Assembly (NCBI GenBank): GCA_900544725.1
Contig: UQWK01000041.1
Coordinates: 1-19,465 of the forward strand
Length of the DNA stretch: 19,465 bases
Direction of reading: 5' to 3'
Origin: an uncultured Collinsella sp.
GTDB lineage: Bacteria > Actinomycetota > Coriobacteriia > Coriobacteriales > Coriobacteriaceae
Notes under the pieces: model-generated
Told to the model about the DNA's origin: nothing
Databases searched by the model: none
What the model saw: only the letters and a program-made list of their open reading frames with translations
Shown: piece after piece, positions 8,134-16,532 of the stretch
How positions within the stretch are numbered: position 1 is the stretch's first letter
Layout: each line of letters begins with the position of its first letter
Program-made: the position numbers and the translations under genes

Positions 8134-8646
8134 ATGGGTTTCTTTTCTCGCCTGATGGGCGGTTCGGATGAGCAGAAGACTGCAGCTTCCGAGTTCGAAA
8201 TCCTCGCTCCCGTTTCCGGCGAGCTTGTTCATCTGGAAAATACCAATGACCCTGCTTTTAGCAGCCGTGCCGTGGGCGATGGCGTTGCCGTGGTTCCCCA
8301 AGAGGGAACGGTGTGCGCTCCTGTTTCCGGTACCGTCGCGGCGCTGTTTCCGACTGAGCACGCGCTGGGCATCATGTCCGACGACAGCTCTGCTCAGGTG
8401 ATGCTGCATATCGGAATCGACACTGTTAAGCTTGAGGGCAAGGGCTTCCATGCGCTTGTTGCCCAGGGTGACCATGTCGACGCGGGCCAGCCCCTCGTCG
8501 AGGTCGATTTCGACGCGGTCCGCGCCGCCGGCTTCGATCCCACGGTCTTCGTTATCGTGTGCGAGCGCTCGGAGAACTCGACTCTTCGTGAGCATGCTTC
8601 CGGCCCTGTTGCTGTTAAAGAGCCTGTCGTCTGGCTTTCCGAGTAA
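8134..8646 (+). CDS. PTS EIIA component, glucose family (Crr type)
   Basis: A 170-residue EIIA of the glucose superfamily, a cytoplasmic phosphocarrier that takes phosphate from HPr and passes it to EIIB. After a short variable N-terminus comes ILAPVSGELVHLEN, then GTVCAPVSGTV, TEHALGI with H76, and the phosphorylation site LHIGIDTV with H92. The two histidines are the active-site pair of the family. The ATG at 8134 is chosen because GAAGGGA lies 9 nt upstream; in-frame starts at 8116 and 8071 would fall within the leader terminator. It is the first gene of the operon, and the EIIBC protein encoded at 9619 has no EIIA domain, so this protein supplies it. It might serve other glucose-superfamily PTSs as well. 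Confidence 0.93.
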   Translation: MGFFSRLMGGSDEQKTAASEFEILAPVSGELVHLENTNDPAFSSRAVGDGVAVVPQEGTVCAPVSGTVAALFPTEHALGIMSDDSSAQVMLHIGIDTVKLEGKGFHALVAQGDHVDAGQPLVEVDFDAVRAAGFDPTVFVIVCERSENSTLREHASGPVAVKEPVVWLSE

Positions 8647-8652
8647 ATTCTT

Positions 8653-9519
8653 GTGGTGGGTACCGTGGTTATCAAGCGAGTTTTTAACAACAACGTCGCA
8701 ATGGTCACTTCGGACGATGGCTCCGAGCTCATCGTCATCGGTCGAGGCCTCTGCTTTGGCCGTCATGCCGGCGATGCCATCGACGAGGCATCGATCGAAA
8801 AGACCTACGCGTTGCAGGAGGGAACTTCTCAGGACTCGCGTACGATTGACCGCTTGGCACATCTTTTGGAGTCCATCCCCACCGTCAACCTCGTGATTGC
8901 CGAGGACATTGTTCAGATACTCCGTCGAGAGCTCAATGTTGATATCAACGACAAGATTCTCATTGCTCTCGCAGACCATATCAGCCTTGCTTTGGAGCGT
9001 GAGCGCAAGGGCGTCTCCTGTGAGAATCCGTTGCTGCTTGAGATCCAGCAGTTCTATCGCAAGGAGTATGCGCTTGCGGGCCGTGCGCTGCAGATTATTA
9101 AGGAGTATATGGGCATCCAGATGAGCGAAGAAGAGCAGGGTTTTATTACGCTGCATATCGTCAACGCCACCATGCCGCAACGCTCTGACCGCCTGATTGT
9201 TTCAGTCCAGCTTGTTCGCGACGTGCTCGCGATTGTTTCCAAGCGCTATGCTACGACCCTCGATGACACCTCGCTGCCTTACGAACGTTTCGTTCGTCAC
9301 CTGCAGTTTTTCGCACAGCGAGCGCTCGATCCTACGGCCGGGCAAATCAACGGAGACGCGCTGTTCCGAATCGATGAAACGGCGTATCCCTGCGCATTCT
9401 CGTGCGCGGACGCCATAGCCGCTCACTTGTCGTCTACCTATAACGTTGTCGTTACCGATGCCGAGAAGAGTTATCTCGCATATCACATTGTTAACCTGCT
9501 TGGAGAACCTGGTCTCTAG
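8653..9519 (+). CDS. BglG/LicT-family transcription antiterminator
   Basis: A 288-residue RNA-binding antiterminator of usual length. The N-terminal CAT RNA-binding domain reads VIKRVFNNNVAMV...ELIVIGRGLCFGRHAGDAID. Two PRD domains follow, each with its pair of phosphorylatable histidines: H109 (ADHI) and H168 (TLHIVNA) in PRD1, H216 (VRHL) and H278 (AYHIVN) in PRD2. In this family, phosphorylation by the cognate EIIB switches the protein off, and HPr-dependent phosphorylation activates it. Its target is probably the leader structure at 8018-8115. The start is a GTG at 8653, only 6 nt after the EIIA stop, with no clear ribosome site, so translation is probably coupled; GTG 8656 or 8665 are alternatives. 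The gene order EIIA-antiterminator-EIIBC-hydrolase suggests control by its own substrate. Confidence 0.93.
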   Translation: MVGTVVIKRVFNNNVAMVTSDDGSELIVIGRGLCFGRHAGDAIDEASIEKTYALQEGTSQDSRTIDRLAHLLESIPTVNLVIAEDIVQILRRELNVDINDKILIALADHISLALERERKGVSCENPLLLEIQQFYRKEYALAGRALQIIKEYMGIQMSEEEQGFITLHIVNATMPQRSDRLIVSVQLVRDVLAIVSKRYATTLDDTSLPYERFVRHLQFFAQRALDPTAGQINGDALFRIDETAYPCAFSCADAIAAHLSSTYNVVVTDAEKSYLAYHIVNLLGEPGL

Positions 9520-9618
9520 GCATAACGTGCCCACACATCGATTGATATAAGGCAAGGCTCACGGTCTTGTCCAGGGCACATCTGTCTTAATTTGCGGAAA
9601 AGGAAGGGGAGTACCGCT

Positions 9619-11235
9619 ATGACCGCAAAAAAGAAGTTCAATTTCAAAGCGCCGTTGGAGGTGTTCGCGAAGTCGATCGTCCAGCCGATGATGTATCTCT
9701 CGGTTGCCGGCATCCTGCTCATCGTGGGCATCATTCTGACCAACAAGACCATTTGTGCTTTGGTCCCCGTACTGGGCTCCGGTCCGTTCCAGCTTGTGGG
9801 CGCCGTTGTCTACCAGTCGCTGATGTTTATCATCAACAACCTCTCGATTCTGTTCTGCGTGGGCATTGCCGGCGCCATGGCAAAGAAGAACAAGGGCCAT
9901 GCTTCGCTGATCGCCCTGATGTCGTTCTTCCTGTTCCTGCAGGCTAACAACATCGTGCTCAACGCTACCGGCTCTCTTGCCGATGCGAGCGGCATGCTCG
10001 GTCTTACCGGAACCGGCCAGGCCACCGTTATGGGCATTCAGGTGCTCGATACCGGCGTGTTTGGCGGCATCATCCTGGGCTGCATCACCGGTGCCGTGTT
10101 CAACAAGTACTCGAACAAGCAGTTCCCCATTGCCCTTTCGATGTTCTCGGGCGTTCGCTTTCCGTTCCTGATCATGATCATTATTTCCTGGATCATGGGC
10201 GCTGGCTTCTGCATCGTTTGGCCTCCGGTTCAGGGTGCCATCTCCTCCGTTGCCGGCATCATTAAGGAGTCGGGCAACATCGGTCTGTTTATCTACGGCA
10301 TGCTCAACAAGCTGCTCGTTCCCACCGGTCTGCACCACCTCATCTACACTCCGTTCCAGTTCTCCGATGTGGGTGGCACCCTGACGCTGGGCGATCAGGT
10401 TATCGCCGGTGCCTACCCCATCCGTGTTGCCGAGATGGCAATGACGGGCCAGCCCTTCTCCGATAGCACCTACTTCAACAGCTACACCTTCAACAACCTG
10501 TGGCCCTACATCGGTATCGGTCTCGCCTTTATCGTCACCGCTTACAAGGGGAACAAGGATAAGACCAAGGCCGTTATCATCCCGCTGATCATCACCGCCG
10601 TGCTCTCCTGTGTTACCGAGCCCATGGACTTCCTCTTTGTCTTTGCCGCTCCCGTGCTCTTTGTCGTTCACTCGGTTCTTTCCGGCATCTTCCTGGTTCT
10701 GCTCAAGGTCCTCTCCGTGCCCGCTTCGACTGCAGGCGGCATCATCAACATCGTGGTCTCCAACCTGGTCCTCGGTGTCGACAAGACCAACTGGCCGGTC
10801 ATGCTGGTGCTCGGAGTCGTCAACGCCGCTCTGTACTTCTTCCTCTTCACCTTCCTTATTAAGAAGCTCAACCTCCACACGCCTGGTCGCGAGGAGGAGT
10901 CCGAGCTCGCCGAGTCCGTTGCCGAGGGCGAGGCCGCCGCGTCTGTCGCGGTGAAGCAGGGCGCTGTTGCCGCAGCTCCCGCAGAGGGCGTCGATGCAGG
11001 TATTGCCGACCTGGTCGCAGGTCTTGGCGGCAAGGACAACATCGAGGAGCTCGAGAACTGCTTTACGCGTCTCCGCGTGAACGTTAAGAACCCGGACCTC
11101 ATCAATGAGGACCTCATCAACCACGTGCCTAACAGCGGCATCAACCGCAACGGCAATAATATCCAAATCATCTTTGGTATGAAGGTCGCCGAGATGCGCG
11201 ACAAGGTCGAAAACGCAATTGAGAAGGAGCAGTAA
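9619..11235 (+). CDS. PTS EIIBC permease, alpha-glucoside/maltose type
   Basis: A 538-residue membrane permease that imports and phosphorylates a sugar. Residues 1 to about 420 form the EIIC domain of the glucose superfamily with around ten hydrophobic helices. It includes the GLHHLIYTPFQF segment and VTEPMDFLFVFAAP, a typical EIIC substrate-site region. A Glu/Ala-rich linker (about 425-455) leads to the EIIB domain with its phosphocysteine C481 in NCFTRLRVNV. No EIIA domain is present; it comes from 8134. The ATG at 9619 is chosen because GGAAGGGGA lies 8 nt before it. The domain order and the next gene, a GH4 enzyme, point to maltose or a related alpha-glucoside (MalX/GlvC/AglA-like). The exact sugar is not decidable from sequence alone. 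Confidence 0.93.
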   Translation: MTAKKKFNFKAPLEVFAKSIVQPMMYLSVAGILLIVGIILTNKTICALVPVLGSGPFQLVGAVVYQSLMFIINNLSILFCVGIAGAMAKKNKGHASLIALMSFFLFLQANNIVLNATGSLADASGMLGLTGTGQATVMGIQVLDTGVFGGIILGCITGAVFNKYSNKQFPIALSMFSGVRFPFLIMIIISWIMGAGFCIVWPPVQGAISSVAGIIKESGNIGLFIYGMLNKLLVPTGLHHLIYTPFQFSDVGGTLTLGDQVIAGAYPIRVAEMAMTGQPFSDSTYFNSYTFNNLWPYIGIGLAFIVTAYKGNKDKTKAVIIPLIITAVLSCVTEPMDFLFVFAAPVLFVVHSVLSGIFLVLLKVLSVPASTAGGIINIVVSNLVLGVDKTNWPVMLVLGVVNAALYFFLFTFLIKKLNLHTPGREEESELAESVAEGEAAASVAVKQGAVAAAPAEGVDAGIADLVAGLGGKDNIEELENCFTRLRVNVKNPDLINEDLINHVPNSGINRNGNNIQIIFGMKVAEMRDKVENAIEKEQ

Positions 11236-11238
11236 ACA

Positions 11239-12621
11239 ATGATCATTACTCTGTGTGGTGGCGGATCCACCTTTACCCCCGGCATCGTCAAGTCCATCGC
11301 TCTGCGCAAGGACGAGCTCGACGTTGACGAGATTCGTCTGTACGACATCAACGAGGAGCGTCAGCGCAAGATCGGCGTGCTCGTGGACTGGATTTTGCAC
11401 GAGGACCTCGGCCTGGACATCAAGCTCACGGTGACCACCGACAAAAAGACGGCTTTTACCGACGCGAGCTTCGTGTTTGCCCAGATGCGCGTGGGCGGCT
11501 ACGCCATGCGCGAGCAGGACGAGAAGATTCCGCTGCGTCACGGCTGCGTGGGTCAGGAGACTTGCGGTTGCGGCGGCCTTGCCTACGGCATGCGCACCAT
11601 CTTCCCCATGGTCGAGCTGATCGATGACGTTGAGAAGTACGCCAAGAAGGACTACTGGATTCTCAACTACTCCAACCCTGCCGCCATCGTCTCCGAGGGC
11701 TGCCGTGTGCTGCGTCCCAACGCTCGTATCATCAACATCTGCGACATGCCGATCGCGATCATCGACGTGGTTTGCGCCGCGCTCGATATCGACAAGAAGG
11801 ATGTCGAGTACGATTACTTTGGTCTCAACCACTTTGGTTGGTTCACCTCGATCCGCCACAAGGGCGAGGAGGTGCTCCCGCAGCTGCGCGAGTACATCAA
11901 GGAGCACCAGATCCTGCTGCCCGACTCCTACCTCAAGGGCATGGGCTCGCTCATGGCAAAGAAGCCCGAGGAGGCCACTGACGAGCATCCCGAGCAGAAT
12001 CGCCACACCAAGGGCAGCTGGTACTACGTCTGGAAGGGCGAGTACGAGATCATGGAGTGCTTCCCGGAGTACCTGCCCAACACGTATCTGAACTACTACC
12101 TGCAGCAGAAGGAGTTCGTCGAGCATTCCAACCCCGAGCGCACCCGTGCTAACGAGGTTGAGGAGACGCGTGAGAAGAACCTCTTCGACGGCATCGACCA
12201 CTACGAGAAGACGGGCGAGATCGACGAGAGCACGTTCTATGCGGGCAGCCACGGCGACTGGATTGCCGATCTGGCTATCGCTCTGAAGAACGACACCAAG
12301 CAGCGTTTCCTGGTCATTTGCGAGAACAAGGGCGCTATCCCCAACATGCCCTACGACGCTATGGTCGAGCTGCCTGCCTACATTGGCAAGAACGGCCCCG
12401 AGGTCATCAGCCGCGACAACATTCCTCTGTTCCAGCAGGGCCTCATGATGCAGCAGCTGAACTCCGAGAAGCTCGTGGTCGAGGCTACGATCGAGGGTTC
12501 GTACGAGAAGGCGCTTAAGGCCTTTACGCTGAACAAGACCGTGCCGTCGATGAAGGTCGCCAAGGAGGTTCTCGACGACATGATCGAGGCCAACAAGGGT
12601 TACTGGCCCGAGCTTAAGTAA
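11239..12621 (+). CDS. GH4 6-phospho-alpha-glucosidase
   Basis: A 460-residue glycoside hydrolase family 4 enzyme, which uses NAD+ and a divalent metal in a redox-elimination mechanism to split phosphorylated disaccharides. The NAD site reads ITLCGGGSTFTPG at the N-terminus. The metal and catalytic residues are visible as NICDMP (C168, D169) and FGLNHFGWF (H198). The Cys-Asp pair is typical of the alpha-type, maltose-6'-phosphate-cleaving members (GlvA/MalH/AglB) rather than the CN(V/I)P form of 6-phospho-beta-glucosidases. It starts 3 nt after the EIIBC stop, with GAAGGAG inside the end of that gene, so the two are translationally linked. It would yield glucose and glucose 6-phosphate from the sugar imported by EIIBC. 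Last gene of the operon. Confidence 0.94.
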   Translation: MIITLCGGGSTFTPGIVKSIALRKDELDVDEIRLYDINEERQRKIGVLVDWILHEDLGLDIKLTVTTDKKTAFTDASFVFAQMRVGGYAMREQDEKIPLRHGCVGQETCGCGGLAYGMRTIFPMVELIDDVEKYAKKDYWILNYSNPAAIVSEGCRVLRPNARIINICDMPIAIIDVVCAALDIDKKDVEYDYFGLNHFGWFTSIRHKGEEVLPQLREYIKEHQILLPDSYLKGMGSLMAKKPEEATDEHPEQNRHTKGSWYYVWKGEYEIMECFPEYLPNTYLNYYLQQKEFVEHSNPERTRANEVEETREKNLFDGIDHYEKTGEIDESTFYAGSHGDWIADLAIALKNDTKQRFLVICENKGAIPNMPYDAMVELPAYIGKNGPEVISRDNIPLFQQGLMMQQLNSEKLVVEATIEGSYEKALKAFTLNKTVPSMKVAKEVLDDMIEANKGYWPELK

Positions 12622-12668
12622 AGGCGGAAGACGCTGACGCAAAAGAGCCGCTGGCCGCATACCTAGAG

Positions 12669-12706
12669 CAATGCCCCGTCCACGTGATTGCGTGGGCGGG
12701 GCATTG
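12669..12706 (+). terminator. Terminator of the PTS operon
   Basis: CAATGCCCCGTCCACG (12669-12684) and CGTGGGCGGGGCATTG (12691-12706) form a 16-bp stem with one G-U pair and a 6-nt loop, followed by TCATTT. It lies 48 nt after the GH4 stop codon. Confidence 0.88.
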
Positions 12707-12759
12707 TCATTTGGTAACGCGTTTTATCAAATATGGCATTTATCTGCGGTAATGTTCTT

Positions 12760-12788
12760 TTTCACCGCTGAGGGTGACATTTTATACC
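12760..12788 (+). promoter_or_regulatory. Candidate promoter of the hydrogenase operon
   Basis: TTTCAC (12760-12765) and TATACC (12783-12788) are 17 bp apart. An inverted repeat, TCACC (12762-12766) with GGTGA (12773-12777), overlaps the -35 and spacer and could be an operator. No Rex- or FNR-like consensus was recognised. Weak assignment. Confidence 0.3.
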
Positions 12789-12807
12789 GCCTGCCGAACC
12801 GTGTGGA

Positions 12808-12871
12808 GACCTAACAACTTTTTAGGTCAGTGTTGTGCGTGTAGCAACTTCGCCCGGCCTCGCCTCCGGGC
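12808..12871 (+). promoter_or_regulatory. Two hairpins in the leader of the hydrogenase operon
   Basis: GACCTAA (12808-12814) and TTAGGTC (12822-12828) form a perfect inverted repeat with a 7-nt centre. GCCCGG (12852-12857) and CCGGGC (12866-12871) form a second with an 8-nt loop. The second ends 9 nt before the ribosome site at 12881. They may be an operator and a translation-modulating hairpin respectively; no regulator can be named. Confidence 0.5.
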
Positions 12872-12892
12872 TGCCATGTGAGAGGGGATCTT

Positions 12893-14725
12893 ATGGCTCG
12901 ACTGCACGTAATGGAACGCAGCCACGCTCAGGCCGTCATGGACGACCTGCACGATGCGCTTGGACGCCGTCTGGCGGTGAGTTCGCTCGCCCCGTGCCCT
13001 GTTGAGTTTACGGCGGCGCTCGTCAACCTGTGCTCCACCCAGAGCTGCGGCAAGTGCACGCCCTGCCGTGTGGGCCTGAGCGCGCTGAGCGATCTGCTCG
13101 CCGATGTGCTCGAGGGCCGCGCCGACGAGTCCACGCTCAATTTGATTGAGCGCACGGCCCGCACCATCTATCTTTCGAGCAATTGCGCCATCGGTTACGA
13201 GGCCGGTGCCATGGCGCTTACGGCTATCCGCGGTTTCCGCGACGATTTTGAGCACCATATCCGCGAGCACTCCTGTGGCTTTGACCGCGAGGCCCGCGTC
13301 CCGTGCGTTTCGGGCTGCCCGGCGCACGTCGACATTCCCGGTTACATTTCGCTGGTCGAGGCCGGCCGCTATGCCGATGCCGTCAAGGTCATCCGCAAGA
13401 ACAACCCGCTGCCGCTCGTTTGCGGCCTGGTGTGCGAGCATCCCTGCGAGATGCACTGCCGTCGCGGCATGGTCGACGATCCCATGAACATCCTCGCCCT
13501 CAAGCGTTTTGCCGTTGAGCACAGCGACCTCAACGATTACAAGCCCAGCGTGGCCGACAACACCGGCAAGCGCATCGCCGTGATTGGCGGCGGTCCGGCC
13601 GGCCTTTCCTGCGCCTACTACCTGGCCGTGATGGGCCATAAGGTGACGATCTTTGAACAGCGTCGTCACCTGGGTGGCATGCTGCGCTATGGCATTCCCT
13701 GCTACCGCCTGCCGCGCGAGCGCCTGCAGGCAGAGATCGACTGGATCTTGAGCGCCGGCATCGACGTGGAACTCGACCACTCCGTCAACGGCGAGGAACT
13801 TGCCCGCCTGCGCGATGAGTTCGATGCCGTCTACCTAGCCATTGGCGCCCACAGCGATAAGAAGCTCGGCCTTCCGGGCGAAGAGGCGCTCGGCGTGGAG
13901 TCGGCCGTCAAGATGCTGCGTGCCATCGGCGACGACGAGCTGCCCGACCTGAGCGGCCAGCGCGTGTGCGTCATCGGCGGCGGCAATGTGGCCATGGACG
14001 TGGCGCGCTCTGCCGTGCGCTGCGGTGCCGAAAAGGTGAGCATCGTTTACCGCCGTCGCATCTGCGACATGACGGCCCAGGATGCCGAGATTGCCGGCGC
14101 CCAGGCCGAGGGCTGCGAGGTTCTGGAGCTGACGGCTCCGCTCGCTATCGAGACGGGCGAGGAAGGTCGCGTGAGCGGCCTGCGCGTGCAGCCGCAGATT
14201 ATCGGCGAGCCCCGTCGTGGGCGTCCGGCCCCGCGTGCCGCCGCCACGCCCGAGCGCGTCATTCCCTGCGAGCGCGTGTTTGTGGCCATTGGCCAGGACA
14301 TCGATTCCAAGCCGTTTGAAGATATGGGCATCGCCTGCAAGTGGGGCCGCGTGGTCACCGATTCGGATGGCGCCGTGCCCAACTTCGATGGCCTCTTTAG
14401 CGGCGGCGACTGCCAGACCGGCCCCGCCACGGTCATCCGTGCCATCAACGCCGGCCGCGTTGCTTCGGCAAATATCGACCGCTACCTGGGCTTTGACCAC
14501 AAGATCAAGCTCGACGTTGAGCTGCCGACCGTGCAGTTTAAGGGCAAGCACGAGTGCGGCCGCTGCGAGCTGGGCGAGCGTGAGGCCGGCGAGCGCATCC
14601 ACGATTGGAATCTGGTCGAGCAGGGCCTTACCGAGCAGGAGGCGCGCCAAGAGGCAAGCCGCTGCCTGCGTTGCGACCACTTTGGCTTTGGCGCGTTCCG
14701 TGGAGGGAGGAACCTGGAATGGTAG
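12893..14725 (+). CDS. NuoF C-terminal [4Fe-4S] domain fused to GltD-like FAD/NAD(P) oxidoreductase
   Basis: A 610-residue iron-sulfur flavoprotein that probably feeds electrons from NAD(P)H to the hydrogenase encoded next. Residues about 47-125 match the C-terminal cluster region of NuoF/HydB (SCGKCTPCR: C52, C55, C58, plus C98), without NuoF's FMN/NADH and SLBB parts. Residues 138-190 carry the GltD-type cluster region (CVSGCP, CGLVCEHPCEMHCRR). The FAD Rossmann motif IAVIGGGPAGLS starts at 228, and a second nucleotide motif, VCVIGGGNVAMDVA, lies near 360 with a following YRRR that favours NADPH. The C-terminus adds CGRC and RCLRC, perhaps another cluster. AGAGGGG before the ATG at 12893 sets the start. 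Its end overlaps hydA by 7 nt (ATGGTAG). Preference for NADH or NADPH, and any electron bifurcation, are inference. Confidence 0.9.
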   Translation: MARLHVMERSHAQAVMDDLHDALGRRLAVSSLAPCPVEFTAALVNLCSTQSCGKCTPCRVGLSALSDLLADVLEGRADESTLNLIERTARTIYLSSNCAIGYEAGAMALTAIRGFRDDFEHHIREHSCGFDREARVPCVSGCPAHVDIPGYISLVEAGRYADAVKVIRKNNPLPLVCGLVCEHPCEMHCRRGMVDDPMNILALKRFAVEHSDLNDYKPSVADNTGKRIAVIGGGPAGLSCAYYLAVMGHKVTIFEQRRHLGGMLRYGIPCYRLPRERLQAEIDWILSAGIDVELDHSVNGEELARLRDEFDAVYLAIGAHSDKKLGLPGEEALGVESAVKMLRAIGDDELPDLSGQRVCVIGGGNVAMDVARSAVRCGAEKVSIVYRRRICDMTAQDAEIAGAQAEGCEVLELTAPLAIETGEEGRVSGLRVQPQIIGEPRRGRPAPRAAATPERVIPCERVFVAIGQDIDSKPFEDMGIACKWGRVVTDSDGAVPNFDGLFSGGDCQTGPATVIRAINAGRVASANIDRYLGFDHKIKLDVELPTVQFKGKHECGRCELGEREAGERIHDWNLVEQGLTEQEARQEASRCLRCDHFGFGAFRGGRNLEW

Positions 14726-16530
14726 AGCCCAGCAAAACCACTATCAGCGACAACACCGAAAGCGGAGCACTCAACATGGTCAAGCTCACTATCGATAATT
14801 GCGAGGTCGTGGTGCCCGAGCACACCACGATCCTGGACGCGGCCAAGTCCGTCGGCATCCAGATTCCCACCCTGTGCTACCTGCGCGATCTAAACGAGAT
14901 TGGCGGTTGCCGCGTGTGCGTGGTCGAGGTTGAGGGCTGCGATCAGCTGGTTGCCGCCTGCAACAACTACGTGCTCGACGGCATGGTGGTCCACACCAAC
15001 AGCCCCAAGGCCCGCGAGGCGCGTCGCACCAACGTGCAGCTGCTGCTGTCCCAACACGACTCGCGCTGCACGAGCTGCGTGCGCAGTGGTAACTGCAACC
15101 TGCAGACCATCGCCAACGACCTGGGCATCTTCTATCTGCCGTACGAGCAGCACCTGGCGCGCGAGGGCTGGGACTTCGATTTCCCCATCATCCGCGATAA
15201 CGACAAGTGCATCAAATGCATGCGCTGCATCAAGGTGTGCGAGAGCGTACAGGGCTTAGGGATTTGGGATCTGACCAACCGCGCCACGCATACCGCCGTG
15301 GGTACCCGCGGGCGTGCGCCGATTGGCAAGACCGATTGCGTCGCGTGCGGTCAGTGCATCACGCATTGCCCGACGGGCGCCCTGCGCGAGCGTGACGATA
15401 CCGAGACCGTGTTCGACGCCATCGCCGATCCCGACAAGATCGTGCTGGTGCAGATTGCGCCGGCCGTGCGTAGCGCCTGGGGCGAGGAGCTTGGCATTCC
15501 GCGCGATGAGGCCACCGTCGAGCGCCTGGCCTGTGCGCTGCGCCGCGTGGGCTTTGAGTACGTGTTCGACACCGACTTCTCGGCCGATCTCACCATTATG
15601 GAGGAGGGCTCCGAGCTGCTCGAGCGCCTGGGTAAGGCCGCCAAGGGCGAGGGCGACAGCCGCAGCTGGCCCATGTTCACAAGCTGCTGCCCGGGCTGGG
15701 TACGCTTTGTGAAGGCGCGTTACCCCGAGTTTGTCGACAGCCTGTCCACGTCCAAGTCGCCGCAGCAGATGTTCGGCGCCATCGCCAAGACCTACTACGC
15801 CAAAGTGCTGGGCGTGGAGCCCGAGCGCCTGTTTGTGGTGTCCGTGATGCCGTGCACGGCCAAGAAGGCCGAGTGCGCGCTGCCGAGCATGGTGGGCGAG
15901 GACGGCACGCCCGATGTGGACGTTGCGCTGACGGTGCGCGAGATGGTGCGCATGGTCCGCGCGAGTCACGTGAGCGTGGATACGCTGGTTGAGGAGCCGC
16001 TCGACACGCCGCTGGGCTTTGGCACGGGCGCAGGTGTGATCTTTGGCGCCACGGGCGGTGTGATGGAGGCCGCCGTGCGCTCGGCCTATTACCTGGTGAC
16101 GGGCAAGAACCCCGACGCGGATTTCTTTACCGACGTGCGCGGACTTGACGGCTGGAAGGAGGCCGTGGCCGATATCGATGGCACCAAGGTGCGCGTCGCC
16201 GTGGCACACGGGCTGGGCAACGCCGCCCGTCTGCTCGACGCGATTCGCGACGGCCGTGTGAGCTATGACTTCGTTGAGGTCATGGCGTGCCCGGGCGGCT
16301 GCGTCGGTGGCGGCGGTCAGCCCATCCACGACGGCTGCGAGCTGGCAGCCGAGCGCGGTCAGGTGCTGTGGGGCCTGGATGCCGCTGCGGACATTCGCTT
16401 CTCGCACGAGAATCCCGATGTTCAGGCGTGCTACCGCGAGTTCTTGGGCGAGCCGCTCTCGCCGCTGGCCGAGGAGCTGCTGCATACCGACCATCACGCA
16501 TGGACGATGCCTAACGAGGGGACGTGCTAG
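14719..16530 (+). CDS. hydA: [FeFe] hydrogenase, group A, catalytic subunit
   Basis: A 603-residue modular cytoplasmic hydrogenase that makes or consumes H2 at the H-cluster. The N-terminal [2Fe-2S] domain has C53, C64, C67 and C81. The His-ligated [4Fe-4S] site is H113, C117, C120, C126. Two ferredoxin-like clusters follow (C164/167/170/174 and C207/210/213/217). The H-cluster signatures are complete: TSCCPGW (321-327), MPCTAKKAE (377-385) and EVMACPGGCVGGGGQP (about 519-534). The start at 14719 overlaps the preceding gene and has GGAGGGAGG 8 nt upstream. The ATG at 14776, with its own GGAG and the first residues MVKLTIDN typical of the family, is a real alternative giving 584 residues. Maturases (HydE, F, G) are not in the window. 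The HydA-like domain set with a flavoprotein partner suggests a multimeric NAD(P)H-linked enzyme. Confidence 0.96.
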   Translation: MVEPSKTTISDNTESGALNMVKLTIDNCEVVVPEHTTILDAAKSVGIQIPTLCYLRDLNEIGGCRVCVVEVEGCDQLVAACNNYVLDGMVVHTNSPKAREARRTNVQLLLSQHDSRCTSCVRSGNCNLQTIANDLGIFYLPYEQHLAREGWDFDFPIIRDNDKCIKCMRCIKVCESVQGLGIWDLTNRATHTAVGTRGRAPIGKTDCVACGQCITHCPTGALRERDDTETVFDAIADPDKIVLVQIAPAVRSAWGEELGIPRDEATVERLACALRRVGFEYVFDTDFSADLTIMEEGSELLERLGKAAKGEGDSRSWPMFTSCCPGWVRFVKARYPEFVDSLSTSKSPQQMFGAIAKTYYAKVLGVEPERLFVVSVMPCTAKKAECALPSMVGEDGTPDVDVALTVREMVRMVRASHVSVDTLVEEPLDTPLGFGTGAGVIFGATGGVMEAAVRSAYYLVTGKNPDADFFTDVRGLDGWKEAVADIDGTKVRVAVAHGLGNAARLLDAIRDGRVSYDFVEVMACPGGCVGGGGQPIHDGCELAAERGQVLWGLDAAADIRFSHENPDVQACYREFLGEPLSPLAEELLHTDHHAWTMPNEGTC

Positions 16531-16532
16531 CG

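Noticed and set aside
9520..9618. A second antiterminator or terminator between the antiterminator gene and EIIBC, based on GTGCCC near 9528 and GGGCAC near 9575.
   Set aside because: Only 6 bp pair across a long loop and no RAT-like half-sites are present, so the gap is more simply an intergenic spacer.
9559..12660. A minus-strand frame open for 1033 codons across the EIIBC and GH4 genes.
   Set aside because: It is the antisense shadow of two well-recognised genes in GC-rich codon usage; its sequence is Leu/Val/Asp/His-rich with no domain, and it has no ribosome site or promoter.
15256..16497. A minus-strand frame of 413 codons opposite hydA.
   Set aside because: It is His/Ala/Gly-rich shadow coding; the plus strand has complete H-cluster motifs.
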